Source: Kordiimonas lipolytica
GTDB lineage: Bacteria > Pseudomonadota > Alphaproteobacteria > Sphingomonadales > Kordiimonadaceae
NCBI RefSeq assembly: GCF_001550065.1
Contig: NZ_LRUB01000011.1
Coordinates: forward strand, 124,001-188,000
Direction: 5' to 3'
Length of the DNA stretch: 64,000 bases
Shown: positions 28,402 to 39,045 of the stretch, piece by piece
Layout of the letters: each line of letters begins with the position of its first letter
Position numbering within the stretch: the stretch's first letter is position 1
Position numbers and translations under genes: made by a program
Notes under the pieces: generated by a model
The model's database searches: none
Seen by the model: only the letters and a program-made list of their open reading frames with translations
Told to the model about the DNA's origin: nothing

Positions 28402-28429
28402 TTTTATGATGACGCGACGCGCACGTCAA
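28401..28429 (-). promoter_or_regulatory. sigma-70-type promoter of the 61-residue gene
   Basis: On the minus strand: -35 TTGACG (28429-28424), 17-base spacer, -10 TAAAAG (28406-28401). The -35 abuts LexA box 2 exactly and the -10 overlaps LexA box 1. The expected leader is under 25 bases. Confidence 0.65.
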
Positions 28430-28444
28430 GAACAAAAATAGAAC
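28430..28444. promoter_or_regulatory. LexA box 2, upstream of the -35
   Basis: GAACAAAAATAGAAC, perfect GAAC-N7-GAAC. The same 15 bases recur at 54911-54925. It could also act on the rightward ppx/gppA gene, whose start is 143 bases away. Confidence 0.85.
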
Positions 28445-28586
28445 AAAAATAAATTACAGGATTGGTTACATCTGAAATTTATTGCGCTGTCGCGCGGCCT
28501 GGTGCTAAACATAAGGCAAGTGAGCAGCACGACTGAAAGACCATAAAACGGTCGGCTGCGACAAAAAAGATAACAAGAGAAAAAGT

Positions 28587-29867
28587 ATGTCGTTAGACCC
28601 ACAGGCCCAAGGGGCCGGGGCAGGGCCAGGCACTCCAGATTCGGGAGGCCAGGCTGAGCACCAACAGAAGAATTCCGGCAGAAAACGCCGCCCCCGCCGC
28701 CGCAAGCGCTGTGCAAAAGGGCAAGACAAGGCGCAGGAGAGAACGCAGCGTTCCGCCGTGCAGCCGTCTGCTCCCGCAAAGCAGCATAACTCAACATCGG
28801 CTAAAAGGCCTGTCCGCCAGCAGTCTGACCGACCGTTGCGCGGTGTTTATAGTGCCATTGATCTTGGCACCAACAATTGTCGGCTGTTGATTGCGCGCCC
28901 AACGCGGGGCGGTTTCCGCGTGATAGACGCCTTTTCCCGTATCGTCCGGCTTGGCGAGGGGGTGTCCTCCAACAACAAACTTTCAGACGAAGCGATGGAC
29001 CGCACGATTGAGGCCCTGAAGGTGTGCGCCGAAAAGATCGCGCGCCGGGGCGTCACCTGCATGCGGCATGTGGCAACGGAAGCCTGCCGCGTGGCTGAAA
29101 ATTCCGATGAATTCATTGCCCGCGTCAAGCGCGAGACCGGCATCAACCTGGATGTAATCTCCGCGGGCGAAGAGGCGCGCCTTGCGGTTATGGGCTGTCA
29201 GTCGCTGATCGCGCCCGGCAATAGGAACGCCCTGGTGTTCGATATCGGCGGCGGATCGACCGAGCTTATCTGGGTGCGGGTGCACCCCGGCCAGCGCACC
29301 GAGATTTCCGGCTGGATGTCCATTCCCTGGGGGGTGGTGAACCTGTCGGAAAGCTTTGGCCGTCCAGGCGAAACCCTGCCGATCGAACATTACGACAAGA
29401 TGGTTAAGCTGGTGGTGGATCACCTGCAGGCGTTTGAAGACGCGCATCAGGTCTCAAGCGTGGTCCGGAAACGCAAGACCCAGTTCCTGGGAACCTCAGG
29501 CACCGTAACGACGCTTGCCAGCCTGCACCTCAACCTGCCGCGCTATATCCGCGAAAAGGTGGACGGCGCCTGGATGAAATCGCAGGATATTCACGGGCTG
29601 TCGCGCCGTGTGGCGACCATGACGCACGATGAACGGGCGGCACAGGTGTGCATCGGCCCGGAAAGGGCTGACCTTGTTGTAGCGGGCTGTGCTATCCTTG
29701 AGGCCATCCTCGGGATGTGGAAAGTGCCAAGCCTGCGTGTTGCCGACCGCGGCATCCGTGAAGGCATTCTGCGCGGCCTGATGCAGATGGAGCAGCCGCC
29801 AAGGCGGGCACGCCCGCTTTATCATGGCGGCGACAGGACACAGAAGAAGGTAGAGAAGAATGGCTAG
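28587..29867 (+). CDS. Ppx/GppA-family phosphatase (exopolyphosphatase / pppGpp phosphatase)
   Basis: 426 residues. A long, basic, disordered N-terminus (about 1-85, rich in Gln, Lys, Arg) precedes the actin-like phosphatase fold: DLGTNNCRLLIA (about 92-103), ATEACRVAEN, DIGGGSTELIW (phosphate-2 loop) and GTSGTVTTLASL. Family members hydrolyse polyphosphate or pppGpp. The frame overlaps the rlmE start by eight bases, so the two are co-translated. The basic extension is a common alphaproteobacterial addition and may bind RNA or polyphosphate. Confidence 0.9.
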   Translation: MSLDPQAQGAGAGPGTPDSGGQAEHQQKNSGRKRRPRRRKRCAKGQDKAQERTQRSAVQPSAPAKQHNSTSAKRPVRQQSDRPLRGVYSAIDLGTNNCRLLIARPTRGGFRVIDAFSRIVRLGEGVSSNNKLSDEAMDRTIEALKVCAEKIARRGVTCMRHVATEACRVAENSDEFIARVKRETGINLDVISAGEEARLAVMGCQSLIAPGNRNALVFDIGGGSTELIWVRVHPGQRTEISGWMSIPWGVVNLSESFGRPGETLPIEHYDKMVKLVVDHLQAFEDAHQVSSVVRKRKTQFLGTSGTVTTLASLHLNLPRYIREKVDGAWMKSQDIHGLSRRVATMTHDERAAQVCIGPERADLVVAGCAILEAILGMWKVPSLRVADRGIREGILRGLMQMEQPPRRARPLYHGGDRTQKKVEKNG

Positions 29868-30573
29868 CGGCTGGAACAAGCAATCAAACACCCGGAGCCG
29901 GGCGCGCGGCGCCAAGGTACGCGTGAAAACAGCGCGTGGCCGCAAGAATTCCTCCACCCGGTGGCTGCAGCGGCAGCTGAATGACCCCTATGTGGCTGAA
30001 GCACAGCGTCTTGGCTATCGCTCCCGCGCGGCCTTCAAAATCAAGGAACTGGCGGAGCGCTATAATCTGTTCAAGGGTGTCAAGCGTGTGATCGACCTTG
30101 GCTGTGCGCCTGGCGGCTGGACACAAGTACTGACCGAAGAGCTGCCGGACGACGCGCAGATTATCGGCATCGACCTTCAGGAAGTGGAGCCCATCCAAGG
30201 TGCGGACATTTGGGTGATGGATTTCCTTGCCGAAGACGCAGAAAAGCGCCTGATGGATGCGCTTGAAGGTCCGGCTGATCTTGTGCTGTCGGACATGGCC
30301 AACTCGGCCACCGGGCACCGGCAGACGGATCAGATCCGCACCATGGCGCTTTGTGAAGCCGCGCTTGATTTTGCGGTCAAGGTCCTGGCGCCAGGCGGCA
30401 CTTTTGTCGCCAAGGTGCTGCAGGGCGGGGCGGATAATGACCTGATGCAGGCCCTGAATAAGCATTTCACCAGCGTCAAGCACGCCAAGCCACCGTCAAG
30501 CCGTCAGGATTCCAAGGAATGGTTCGTGGTGGCGACGGGCTTCAAGGGCCGAAAAGAGGCGGAATCCGAATAG
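29860..30573 (+). CDS. rlmE: 23S rRNA 2'-O-ribose U2552 methyltransferase RlmE (FtsJ)
   Basis: 237 residues. The N-terminal basic stretch binds rRNA; the SAM motif DLGCAPGGWTQVL lies at about 79-91, and the catalytic K-D-K-E set appears as Lys in RAAFKIKEL, Asp in VLSDMAN, Lys in TFVAKVLQG and Glu near the C-terminus. Starts inside the 3' end of the ppx/gppA-like gene. Methylates U2552 in the A-loop of the 50S subunit. Confidence 0.95.
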   Translation: MASGWNKQSNTRSRARGAKVRVKTARGRKNSSTRWLQRQLNDPYVAEAQRLGYRSRAAFKIKELAERYNLFKGVKRVIDLGCAPGGWTQVLTEELPDDAQIIGIDLQEVEPIQGADIWVMDFLAEDAEKRLMDALEGPADLVLSDMANSATGHRQTDQIRTMALCEAALDFAVKVLAPGGTFVAKVLQGGADNDLMQALNKHFTSVKHAKPPSSRQDSKEWFVVATGFKGRKEAESE

Positions 30574-30638
30574 TTTCGGCTTAGTTTTACCTGCGACGAA
30601 GTTTAGCGTTGATTTTTGGGCGGCCTTCGGGGTATTGA

Positions 30639-32192
<1,554 letters not shown>

Positions 32193-32204
32193 GCAGCATA
32201 TCTG

Positions 32205-33533
32205 ATGCAGCCCGCAGCGCGCCTTTCCGCCGCCATTGAGCTTCTCTCTGATATTGAGGAGAAAATGGCGTCAAAAGGCGCGCCGGCCGATGTGCTTGTC
32301 ACGAAATTTTTCCGTGCCCGGCGTTATGCGGGCTCGAAGGACAAGCGCGCGATCTCTGACTATGTCTATGGCATCCTGCGGGCGAGGGGGCTTTACCTGT
32401 GGGCGCTCAAGCTATTGGGCGCTGCGCCGACAGCCCGCAACATGATGCTGGTGAATCTAGCGCGCCATGAGCCTGACAGCTTCCGCTATTTCGGGGAGGA
32501 GAATCCCTTCGCCCCCACACGGCTGCATGAAGAGGAAGAGGATTTCCTGCGCAAGCTGAAGCGACTGGATTGGCACGATGCGCCAGTTGAGGCCAGCTAT
32601 AACCTGCCGGATTGGGCCTTGCCCGGGCTGGAGCGCAGGTTCGGCAAGCAGTTGGCTATCGCGGGCGCCAGCCTCAATGAAACCGCGCCGCTGGACATTC
32701 GCGTCAACAGCCTGAAAGCCAGCGGCAAGAGTTTTGATCAAATTCTTAAGAATGAATCAGAACTATTTGAAAAAAATAAACTTTCCTGTCTTGGTTATCG
32801 CGCAACTGGGCCGATTAATCTGGGCGCGCACAAAGCCTTTTCCGATGGCTTGATCGAGATACAGGACGAGGCGGCACAGATTGCTTCAAGCCTTGTGGCG
32901 GCGGCGCCTGGCATGCAGCTGACGGATCTGTGCGCGGGGGCTGGCGGTAAAACGCTCGCCATGGCAGCAGAGATGGAAAACCGCGGCCAGATCCACGCTT
33001 TTGATATTTCGCCCAAACGGCTCTCGAGCCTGAAGAAGCGTATGCAGCGCGCGGGCGCACGCAATATCCAGGTGCATCTGATTGCGGCTGAGGGCGCGGG
33101 GCGTGAAATTGCATTCGGGCCAATGGAAGGCAAAATGGACCGGGTGGTGGTCGACGCGCCGTGCACCGGCACCGGCACCTGGCGCCGCAGCCCGGACCAA
33201 CGCTGGCGCTTTGACGCCGACAGCCTAAAGGCGCAGACGGCGCTGCAGGGCAAATTGCTGGCAGAAGGCGCCAAATTGGTGCGAGCAGGGGGCAGGCTTG
33301 TTTACATGACATGCTCTGTCCTGCCGGAAGAAAATGAGGATGTGGTGGCAGCTTTCCTTGACGGCCAGCCGAAGGGGGCGTGGAAAGTGGTTGATTACCA
33401 CACCCAATGGGCTGAAAGCCTGCCAGGGGATGCGCCTGAAACATTGGCCCTGAACCCTGAATTCCTGCAGCTTGCGCCGCATGCGCACGACACAGACGGC
33501 TTCTTCCTGGCCATTCTTGAGCGGCAGGTTTAG
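32205..33533 (+). CDS. RsmB-like 16S rRNA m5C methyltransferase
   Basis: 442 residues. An N-terminal helical NusB-like region (about 1-150) precedes the NOL1/NOP2/Sun methylase: SAM motif LCAGAGGKTLAMA, VDAPCTGTGTWRRSPDQRW with the PC motif that holds the releasing Cys, and the nucleophile in MTCSVLPEEN. The exact target base cannot be read from the sequence; RsmB (C967) is the closest architecture. Downstream of guaB and probably in the same transcript. Confidence 0.88.
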   Translation: MQPAARLSAAIELLSDIEEKMASKGAPADVLVTKFFRARRYAGSKDKRAISDYVYGILRARGLYLWALKLLGAAPTARNMMLVNLARHEPDSFRYFGEENPFAPTRLHEEEEDFLRKLKRLDWHDAPVEASYNLPDWALPGLERRFGKQLAIAGASLNETAPLDIRVNSLKASGKSFDQILKNESELFEKNKLSCLGYRATGPINLGAHKAFSDGLIEIQDEAAQIASSLVAAAPGMQLTDLCAGAGGKTLAMAAEMENRGQIHAFDISPKRLSSLKKRMQRAGARNIQVHLIAAEGAGREIAFGPMEGKMDRVVVDAPCTGTGTWRRSPDQRWRFDADSLKAQTALQGKLLAEGAKLVRAGGRLVYMTCSVLPEENEDVVAAFLDGQPKGAWKVVDYHTQWAESLPGDAPETLALNPEFLQLAPHAHDTDGFFLAILERQV

Positions 33534-33690
33534 GCCTTTACCAAATATTTGGGTTTGCGGGGGTAAACTGGCGTGGGCCTGCTCGCGACCTTTGCACGGT
33601 TTGGCGCGAGGCAAACACCGTTCATCTCTTGTTGCAAAAACTGCTTAAAAATGCGGTTATGGTGGCAAGAAGAACAAAAAGAGGCATGGT

Positions 33691-34176
33691 ATGCGTAAAT
33701 CCAATCTTCTCCTGGCAATAGGCCTCGGCGCCATGATGGCACTGCCGGCTGCAGCCCAGACAAGTGATAAACACCAATCCCTGTCGCGTGAACTTGTGGC
33801 CCAGGCCACTGTGGCACTGCGCGCGGATAAGGCAACTGATGCGCGACTGTTGTTCGAGCGCGCCCTGGTGGCAGACCCGGCCAATGTGGCTGCCCTTGTT
33901 GGCCTTGGCCAGGTGGCAGAGGCCCAGGGCCTGACGGGCCGGGGCCTGAAATACTATCGCCGGGCGCTTGAGGTTGAACCAAACCACAAGATGGCGCTTG
34001 AAGCCCAGGCCCTGGCGTTCCTGAAGCGCGATATGGCCGACCGGGCAGAAAACAACCGTGAAAAGCTTGCGCGGCTCTGCCTGAAGGGCTGTGACGCGCT
34101 TACAAGCGTGACCGCAGCCCTTGAGGACTATCACGCTAACCACGCAGATGCGTCTATGGCCCAAAAGGAGGGCTGA
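33691..34176 (+). CDS. secreted TPR-repeat protein
   Basis: 161 residues. Signal peptide (MRKSNLLLAIGLGAMMALPAAAQ, cleavage after AAA or AAQ). Two tetratricopeptide repeats follow (ATVALRADKATDARLLFERALVADPAN and the next ~34 residues with VGLGQVAEAQGLTGRGLKYYRRALEVEPN). Two cysteines in a CLKGC pair near residue 130 could form a disulfide. A periplasmic scaffolding role is likely. Followed by a strong terminator. Confidence 0.78.
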   Translation: MRKSNLLLAIGLGAMMALPAAAQTSDKHQSLSRELVAQATVALRADKATDARLLFERALVADPANVAALVGLGQVAEAQGLTGRGLKYYRRALEVEPNHKMALEAQALAFLKRDMADRAENNREKLARLCLKGCDALTSVTAALEDYHANHADASMAQKEG

Positions 34177-34215
34177 GCCGGAAGGTTAAGCCCGTTCCGG
34201 CGAATGAATGCGAAA

Positions 34216-34243
34216 CGGGCGCCGTGCGGCGCCCTTTTTCGTG
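34216..34243 (+). terminator. terminator of the TPR gene
   Basis: GGGCGCC-GTGC-GGCGCCC followed by TTTTT, 40 bases after the stop; strong, symmetrical stem. Confidence 0.85.
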
Positions 34244-34244
34244 C

Positions 34245-34829
34245 TCAGCGGCTTCGCTTTTTAAGTGTGAAGGCAAAGTCCGGCACGCCTAACCCTATGT
34301 CAAGGTGCTGCGCGCCGCCGAACTGCTGGTAATCGAAGCTGACAGCCCTTTTGCTGGGGGCGAGGGCAAAGCCCTGGCGCCCGGCGTCACAAAGGGATGC
34401 ACATTGGACAAGGTCTCCTGCCGCATTCCTGAGCGGTAGCGTGAGATATGTGGCGTCGATCCGGCCACCCCCTTCCACATGCATCTTGTCGCGCACATAC
34501 CCGCCACAGGGGTGGCGTGTCAGGGATTCGTTGAAGCGTATCATGGGCTGGGCTGCTTTTTCGCCGACGATGTCAACGACCCTTTTGCCACTCAGGTTCC
34601 GGCCAAAATGTGCGTCCATCTCTGTGCCGCTCACTTTCACGCGCATGTCACCCGGTCCGGTAAATTCAAATATGGTCAGAGAGGAAGCCAGCCGCCCCAG
34701 CCTTGACATGCTGAGGTCGCGCCGGAGGGGGATGTCTGTGCCGCCTGTGCCGCGCAGGTCCTGCCAGACGCTATAGAAAGCCTGAAGCTTTTCGCTCAAC
34801 TGTGGCCAGTCAGACGGTGGCGTGTGCAT
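34245..34829 (-). CDS. PAS-domain protein of the PAS_5 (alphaproteobacterial) type
   Basis: 194 residues, cytoplasmic, no output domain. Contains the PAS_5 landmarks: an N-terminal helix with FYSVWQDLRGTGGTDIPLRRDLSM, SSLTIFEFTGPGDMRVKVSGTEMDAHFGRNLSGKRVVDI (broken here by family convention into strands), and a C-terminal LTLPLRNAAGDLVQ strand. Such one-domain PAS proteins are abundant in alphaproteobacteria; their ligands are mostly unknown. Confidence 0.75.
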   Translation of the reverse strand: MHTPPSDWPQLSEKLQAFYSVWQDLRGTGGTDIPLRRDLSMSRLGRLASSLTIFEFTGPGDMRVKVSGTEMDAHFGRNLSGKRVVDIVGEKAAQPMIRFNESLTRHPCGGYVRDKMHVEGGGRIDATYLTLPLRNAAGDLVQCASLCDAGRQGFALAPSKRAVSFDYQQFGGAQHLDIGLGVPDFAFTLKKRSR

Positions 34830-34890
34830 ATATCTCCCCGTATCAAAGGTTGGATATAGGCACAGGCTAGCAAGAAATAGGAGGTGCGTA

Positions 34891-34923
34891 TAGAAAAAGG
34901 AGCGACCGGTGGGCCGCTCCTTT
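34891..34923 (-). terminator. terminator of the M28 peptidase gene
   Basis: Leftward stem AAAGGAGCG / CGCTCCTTT (arms 34915-34923 and 34896-34904), then TTTTTC on the minus strand. Confidence 0.75.
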
Positions 34924-34943
34924 GATACTGCAATGGTCGCTGC

Positions 34944-36347
34944 TTAGCGGAAGTCGCCAGGCCATTCTGCTGCGATATAGGCGAAGACCACCCACGCAGC
35001 CAGATTTTGCTTCAAGGCTGCCGGGTCAACCTTATCAAGCGTATCGTCCGCCGTGTGGTGCAGGTCAAAATAATCCGTGCCGTCCTGCATCAGGTCCATG
35101 CCCGGCATGCCCAGCTTCACCATCTGGCCCACGTCAGGCCCGCCACCGGCTTTGCGGCCGTGGCGCACAACCCCTAGCGGCTGCATCAGTTGCGCCATGG
35201 TGTCCACAACATGCAGGGAATCGGTGCTGACGTTGGACGCCAGCGCCCACACAGGGCCTGCGCCAAAGTCTGATTCTGCCCCAATCGCATGGTTTGCCAC
35301 GTCATCCTTGTGGGCGTCGGCATATTGTTTGGCGCCGATGAGGCCGAGTTCTTCGGAAGCGAACAGCACAACACGCAGCGTGCGGCGCGGGCGCTCTTTC
35401 GTCAGGTTCTGGATCATATCAGCGGCAGCCACGGTGATGGCCACGCCGGCCCCGTCGTCAATCGCGCCGGTGCCAAGGTCCCAACTGTCCAGATGGCTGC
35501 CCATCAGGACAACCTCATCCGGTTTTTCCCGGCCTGTAATCTCGCCGATCACATTGTGCATGGTTACGTCGCCATGCTCTTTGGTTTGCACATCCAGGTG
35601 GATGCTGATGGGCTTGCCGCGCTCAAGCATACGCTCCAGCAGGTCTGCGTCCGGGTTCGACAGCGCCGCTGCTGCAATCCTTGGCGCGTCCGCGTCATAG
35701 TTCACGCCGCCGGTGTGCGGCAGACGGTGGCTGTCTGTGCCGATGGAGCGGATAATGATGGCCTTGGCGCCCTTGCGCGCTGCTTCAGAGGCGCCTTTGC
35801 CCCGCGCCTGCACAGCAGGGCCATAGCCCGCGCCGGTCTTGAAGCGTTCCATGCGGTTCGAGATAAAGACGATCTTGCCTTCGATGTCCGCTGCGTCAGC
35901 TTCCAGAAGGGCTTCATAGGTCGGGATATGGACGATTTCAGCCGTGACGCCGCCCTCTGGCGTTGCGGCGGATTTGCCAAGCGCCGTGATATGCAGCGGC
36001 TGGGTGTAGGGTGCCACGACAGAGGCGCTTTCAGACAGGCGCTCCCATTTGGCGACGGTTACCGGCTCCATATAGACCTTGTCGAACCCTAGCGCCTTCA
36101 GCTTGGCAACGGCCCAGCGTGCGGCCTCGGCCTCCTTTTCGCTGCCGCCCAGACGGGGGCCAACTTCGGTGGTCAGGCTTTCGAGGATGGTGTAGGCCGT
36201 CTCGCTCTCAAGTGCCTTGTCGCGCAGCATGGCTGCTGTCGCGCGCGTATCTTCCGACACCGGGATGGTTTCGGCCTTCAGCGCGGTTGATGCGGATAAA
36301 AGAAAGGCCACCCCTGTGGCGGCCTTCAGAAACATATGCTTGTTCAT
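34944..36347 (-). CDS. secreted M28-family zinc metallopeptidase
   Basis: 467 residues. Signal peptide 1-25 (FLKAATGVAFLLSASTALKA). A PA-like insert (about 110-230, e.g. IEGKIVFISNRMERF) is followed by the M28 di-zinc core: GSHLDSWDLGTGAIDDGAG gives the first His-Asp and bridging Asp, ASEELGLIG the catalytic Glu-Glu, and AIGAESDFG the next ligand. The C-terminal ligand His is in FDLHHTADDTLDKVD. Likely a periplasmic or extracellular aminopeptidase or dipeptidase. One of two M28-type enzymes within 4 kb. Confidence 0.9.
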   Translation of the reverse strand: MNKHMFLKAATGVAFLLSASTALKAETIPVSEDTRATAAMLRDKALESETAYTILESLTTEVGPRLGGSEKEAEAARWAVAKLKALGFDKVYMEPVTVAKWERLSESASVVAPYTQPLHITALGKSAATPEGGVTAEIVHIPTYEALLEADAADIEGKIVFISNRMERFKTGAGYGPAVQARGKGASEAARKGAKAIIIRSIGTDSHRLPHTGGVNYDADAPRIAAAALSNPDADLLERMLERGKPISIHLDVQTKEHGDVTMHNVIGEITGREKPDEVVLMGSHLDSWDLGTGAIDDGAGVAITVAAADMIQNLTKERPRRTLRVVLFASEELGLIGAKQYADAHKDDVANHAIGAESDFGAGPVWALASNVSTDSLHVVDTMAQLMQPLGVVRHGRKAGGGPDVGQMVKLGMPGMDLMQDGTDYFDLHHTADDTLDKVDPAALKQNLAAWVVFAYIAAEWPGDFR

Positions 36348-36385
36348 CGCTGCCCCTTAAAACTGGTTTTGTTGCGGGGCGCAGA

Positions 36386-36405
36386 GTGGGGCGAAAACGC
36401 CCCAC
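36386..36405. terminator. stem-loop between trmFO and the M28 peptidase gene
   Basis: GTGGGGCG-AAAA-CGCCCCAC, eight-base perfect stem, just downstream of the trmFO stop. No T-run, so it may be an attenuator or mRNA-end stabiliser. Confidence 0.4.
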
Positions 36406-36412
36406 GGTCAAG

Positions 36413-37747
36413 TTAGCTGAGTTCACTTATCCATGAGGTGAGCTCATCCAGTGCGCGGCGGCTCATGGCCGATTTGCGTTCTTTCCTGTGAACCCGTCCT
36501 TCAAGTGGCGGGAACAGGCCGAAGTTTACATTCATCGGCTGGAAGGTCTTGGCGTCCGCGCCGCCTGTGATGTGGCTGATCAACGCGCCGAAAGCTGTGG
36601 TGGCTGGTGGTGGCGTCGGCGTGCCGCCCTTGCGCTCTGTTGCGGCCATCCGGCCTGCCATCAGGCCCATCGCTGCTGATTCCACATAGCCTTCCACGCC
36701 GGTAATTTGCCCCGCGAATCTGAGGCGTGTATCCGCCTTCATGCGCATCAGGCCGTCCAGCACCTTGGGGCTGTTGAGGAACGTGTTCCGGTGCAGGCCG
36801 CCAAGGCGCGCGAACTGGGCGTTCTCAAGCCCCGGGATCTTCTTGAAGATGCGCGTTTGCTCGGCATATTTCAGCTTCGTCTGGAAGCCCACCATGTTGT
36901 AGAGGGTCCCCAGCTTGTTGTCCTGCCTGAGCTGCACAACAGCATAGGGCTTCTCGTCCCAGTGTGGGCAGGTCAGCCCCACAGGCTTCATCGGGCCGAA
37001 GCGCAATGTTTCCGGGCCGCGTTCGGCCATCACCTCAATCGGCATGCAGCCTTCAAAGTAGGGCGTGTCTTTCTCCCATTCCTTGAAATCGGTCTTTTCA
37101 CCGGTATTCAGGTCATGGACGAACTCTTCATATTGGGCTTTGGTCATCGGCAGGTTGATATAGTCCGCGCCGTCGCCCTTGTCGTAGCGGCTTTGGAACC
37201 AGGCGGTGCCGAAATCAATGCTTTCCTTGTAGATGATCGGCGCGATGGCGTCGAAGAAGGCGAGGGCATCTTCACCGCACAGCTCAAGCACCGCCTTTGA
37301 AAGCGCTGGGCTTGTCAGCGGGCCGGTGGCCACGATCACATTGTCCCACTCCTGGGGCGGCAGTCCTTCGATCTCACCGCGTTCGATGGTGATCAGCGGG
37401 TGCGCCTCAAGCGTTTTGGTGACTTCCTCGGAAAAGCCGTCGCGGTCAACCGCAAGGGCGGAACCCGCCGGTACCTTGTGTTTCGCCGCGGCCTGCATGA
37501 TCAGGCTGTCCATGCGCCGCATTTCCTCATGCAGCAGCCCAACGGCGTTATTTTCATAGTCGTCAGACCGGAAGCTGTTTGAGCATACAAGTTCCGCAAG
37601 ATGATCGGTGTGGTGGGCGTCTGTTTTTCGGACCGGGCGCATTTCATGCAGCACCACCGGCACGCCTTGCTGGGCTGCCTGCCATGCGGCTTCAGAGCCC
37701 GCAAGCCCGCCGCCTACAATGTGGATTTCCTTAAACTCGTTTGCCAT
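36413..37747 (-). CDS. trmFO: methylenetetrahydrofolate--tRNA-(uracil-5-)-methyltransferase TrmFO
   Basis: Folate- and FAD-dependent methylation of tRNA U54. About 444 residues from ATG 37747 (an in-frame ATG at 37765 adds six residues). FAD motif [16 protein letters not shown] near the N-terminus, [24 protein letters not shown] with the catalytic-type Cys, and the C-terminal [13 protein letters not shown] block are all typical. Divergent from the following membrane peptidase gene. Confidence 0.95.
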   Translation of the reverse strand: MANEFKEIHIVGGGLAGSEAAWQAAQQGVPVVLHEMRPVRKTDAHHTDHLAELVCSNSFRSDDYENNAVGLLHEEMRRMDSLIMQAAAKHKVPAGSALAVDRDGFSEEVTKTLEAHPLITIERGEIEGLPPQEWDNVIVATGPLTSPALSKAVLELCGEDALAFFDAIAPIIYKESIDFGTAWFQSRYDKGDGADYINLPMTKAQYEEFVHDLNTGEKTDFKEWEKDTPYFEGCMPIEVMAERGPETLRFGPMKPVGLTCPHWDEKPYAVVQLRQDNKLGTLYNMVGFQTKLKYAEQTRIFKKIPGLENAQFARLGGLHRNTFLNSPKVLDGLMRMKADTRLRFAGQITGVEGYVESAAMGLMAGRMAATERKGGTPTPPPATTAFGALISHITGGADAKTFQPMNVNFGLFPPLEGRVHRKERKSAMSRRALDELTSWISELS

Positions 37748-37881
37748 CACACCATACCTTTTCATGGGCGGCCCTATTTTGCTGCCGCGCCTGTGTCTTC
37801 ACTTGCGGGCTTATTTACTGGACTTGGCCCCATTTTGTAAGGGAAAAAGGTGGCACGAGATATCATTTCAGGGGGACAAGG

Positions 37882-39027
37882 GTGCTGAAAGCACGCGAGA
37901 TTTTTGAAAAGCTGAGCGAATGGCCGCACAGGGGCTGTGGCAGCGAAGACGAGATGGAAGCACGCGAGGCGCTGATAGCCGAGCTGACCGGCGAATATGG
38001 CGTGGATATCACGGATGAAGGCTTCAAGTGCCCGCGCAGCTATCTGCCCTTTTTCTGGATGATTGCCATAGGGCAGGCCGCTGTGGTGCTTTTGTCGCCC
38101 TGGGCGCCTGCTTTCATGCTGGCGGCGGGCATCCTGTTTTTCCTCAGCCACCTTCTGTATTTCGACTGGCGCGTCAGCCCGCTCATATGGTGGGGCGCGC
38201 GGACCGTCACGGCCAACGTCTCAGCCTCCAAAGGCGCGGGGAACAGGCTTGTTATCCTGATGGCGCATCTCGATAGCGCACCGTCGTCTTATGCCTACAG
38301 GCCGGAGCAGGTGAGGCATTTCAAGCTGTCGGTCTATATGGGGACCTTTATCGTTGGGCTTGGGGCGCTGATCCCGGCGATGGGCACGCAGGATGTCACG
38401 CTGCCCAATTGGGCCGGATGGATTGTCGCAGTGCTGCTCCTTGGGCAGGCGGTTGTGGCCAGTATCGATTTTTGGCGCTTTGGCTATACGCCCGGCGCCA
38501 ACGACAACCTGACCGGCGTTGCTGCCGCGACCGAAGTGGCTTCGCGCCTCTGGAAGACCATGCCGCCGGACACAGAGGTTCGGCTGGTGGTAACAAGCGG
38601 TGAGGAGGCCGGCATGCTGGGGGCGCAACATTATTGGCGGCAGCACAGGGATGAGCTGAAACAGCGCGAAACCCATGTGCTGAATTTCGATACTGTGGGC
38701 TATGGGAACCTTTCCTATGTCACTCAAAGCGGCGGCTTCACGCCGGTTTATTATGACGGCCCGCTTGCCCGCGCGGCTGCAGCCGTAACCAAGATTGACA
38801 AGCGGTACGGCCATGTGACGGCGGCCAAGCATCATGTGGGCGATTTTGACAGCGTCTGGTTCGCGCGCGACGGCATTTCAAGCCTGACGGTGGCGGCCTA
38901 TGACGACGAAGGCCTGATGCCCCACATCCATACGCAGGAAGACAAGGCCTATCATGTGGATATGGCGATTGTCGAGGATGCCGTGCGCTTTGGCGAAGCC
39001 GTGATCCGCACGCTTCCTAAACGCTGA
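37882..39027 (+). CDS. membrane-bound M28-family peptidase
   Basis: About 381 residues. GTG 37882 with GGGGGACAAGG upstream; the longer frame from 37741 overlaps trmFO antisense and looks non-coding. Three or four membrane helices (about 50-95 and 165-215) flank the start of a peptidase domain: MAHLDSAPSS, then PGANDNLTGVAA with the bridging Asp, TSGEEAGMLGA with the catalytic Glu pair, LNFDTVGYGNL, and a terminal HIHTQEDK that supplies the last zinc His. Metal ligands appear intact, so probably active. Substrate unknown. Confidence 0.82.
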   Translation: MLKAREIFEKLSEWPHRGCGSEDEMEAREALIAELTGEYGVDITDEGFKCPRSYLPFFWMIAIGQAAVVLLSPWAPAFMLAAGILFFLSHLLYFDWRVSPLIWWGARTVTANVSASKGAGNRLVILMAHLDSAPSSYAYRPEQVRHFKLSVYMGTFIVGLGALIPAMGTQDVTLPNWAGWIVAVLLLGQAVVASIDFWRFGYTPGANDNLTGVAAATEVASRLWKTMPPDTEVRLVVTSGEEAGMLGAQHYWRQHRDELKQRETHVLNFDTVGYGNLSYVTQSGGFTPVYYDGPLARAAAAVTKIDKRYGHVTAAKHHVGDFDSVWFARDGISSLTVAAYDDEGLMPHIHTQEDKAYHVDMAIVEDAVRFGEAVIRTLPKR

Positions 39028-39045
39028 CAGTAAGGGAGAGGGGCT

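Noticed and set aside
33671..33690. GAACAAAAAGAGGC before the TPR gene as a LexA box
   Set aside because: Second half-site does not match (GGCA), unlike the other boxes.
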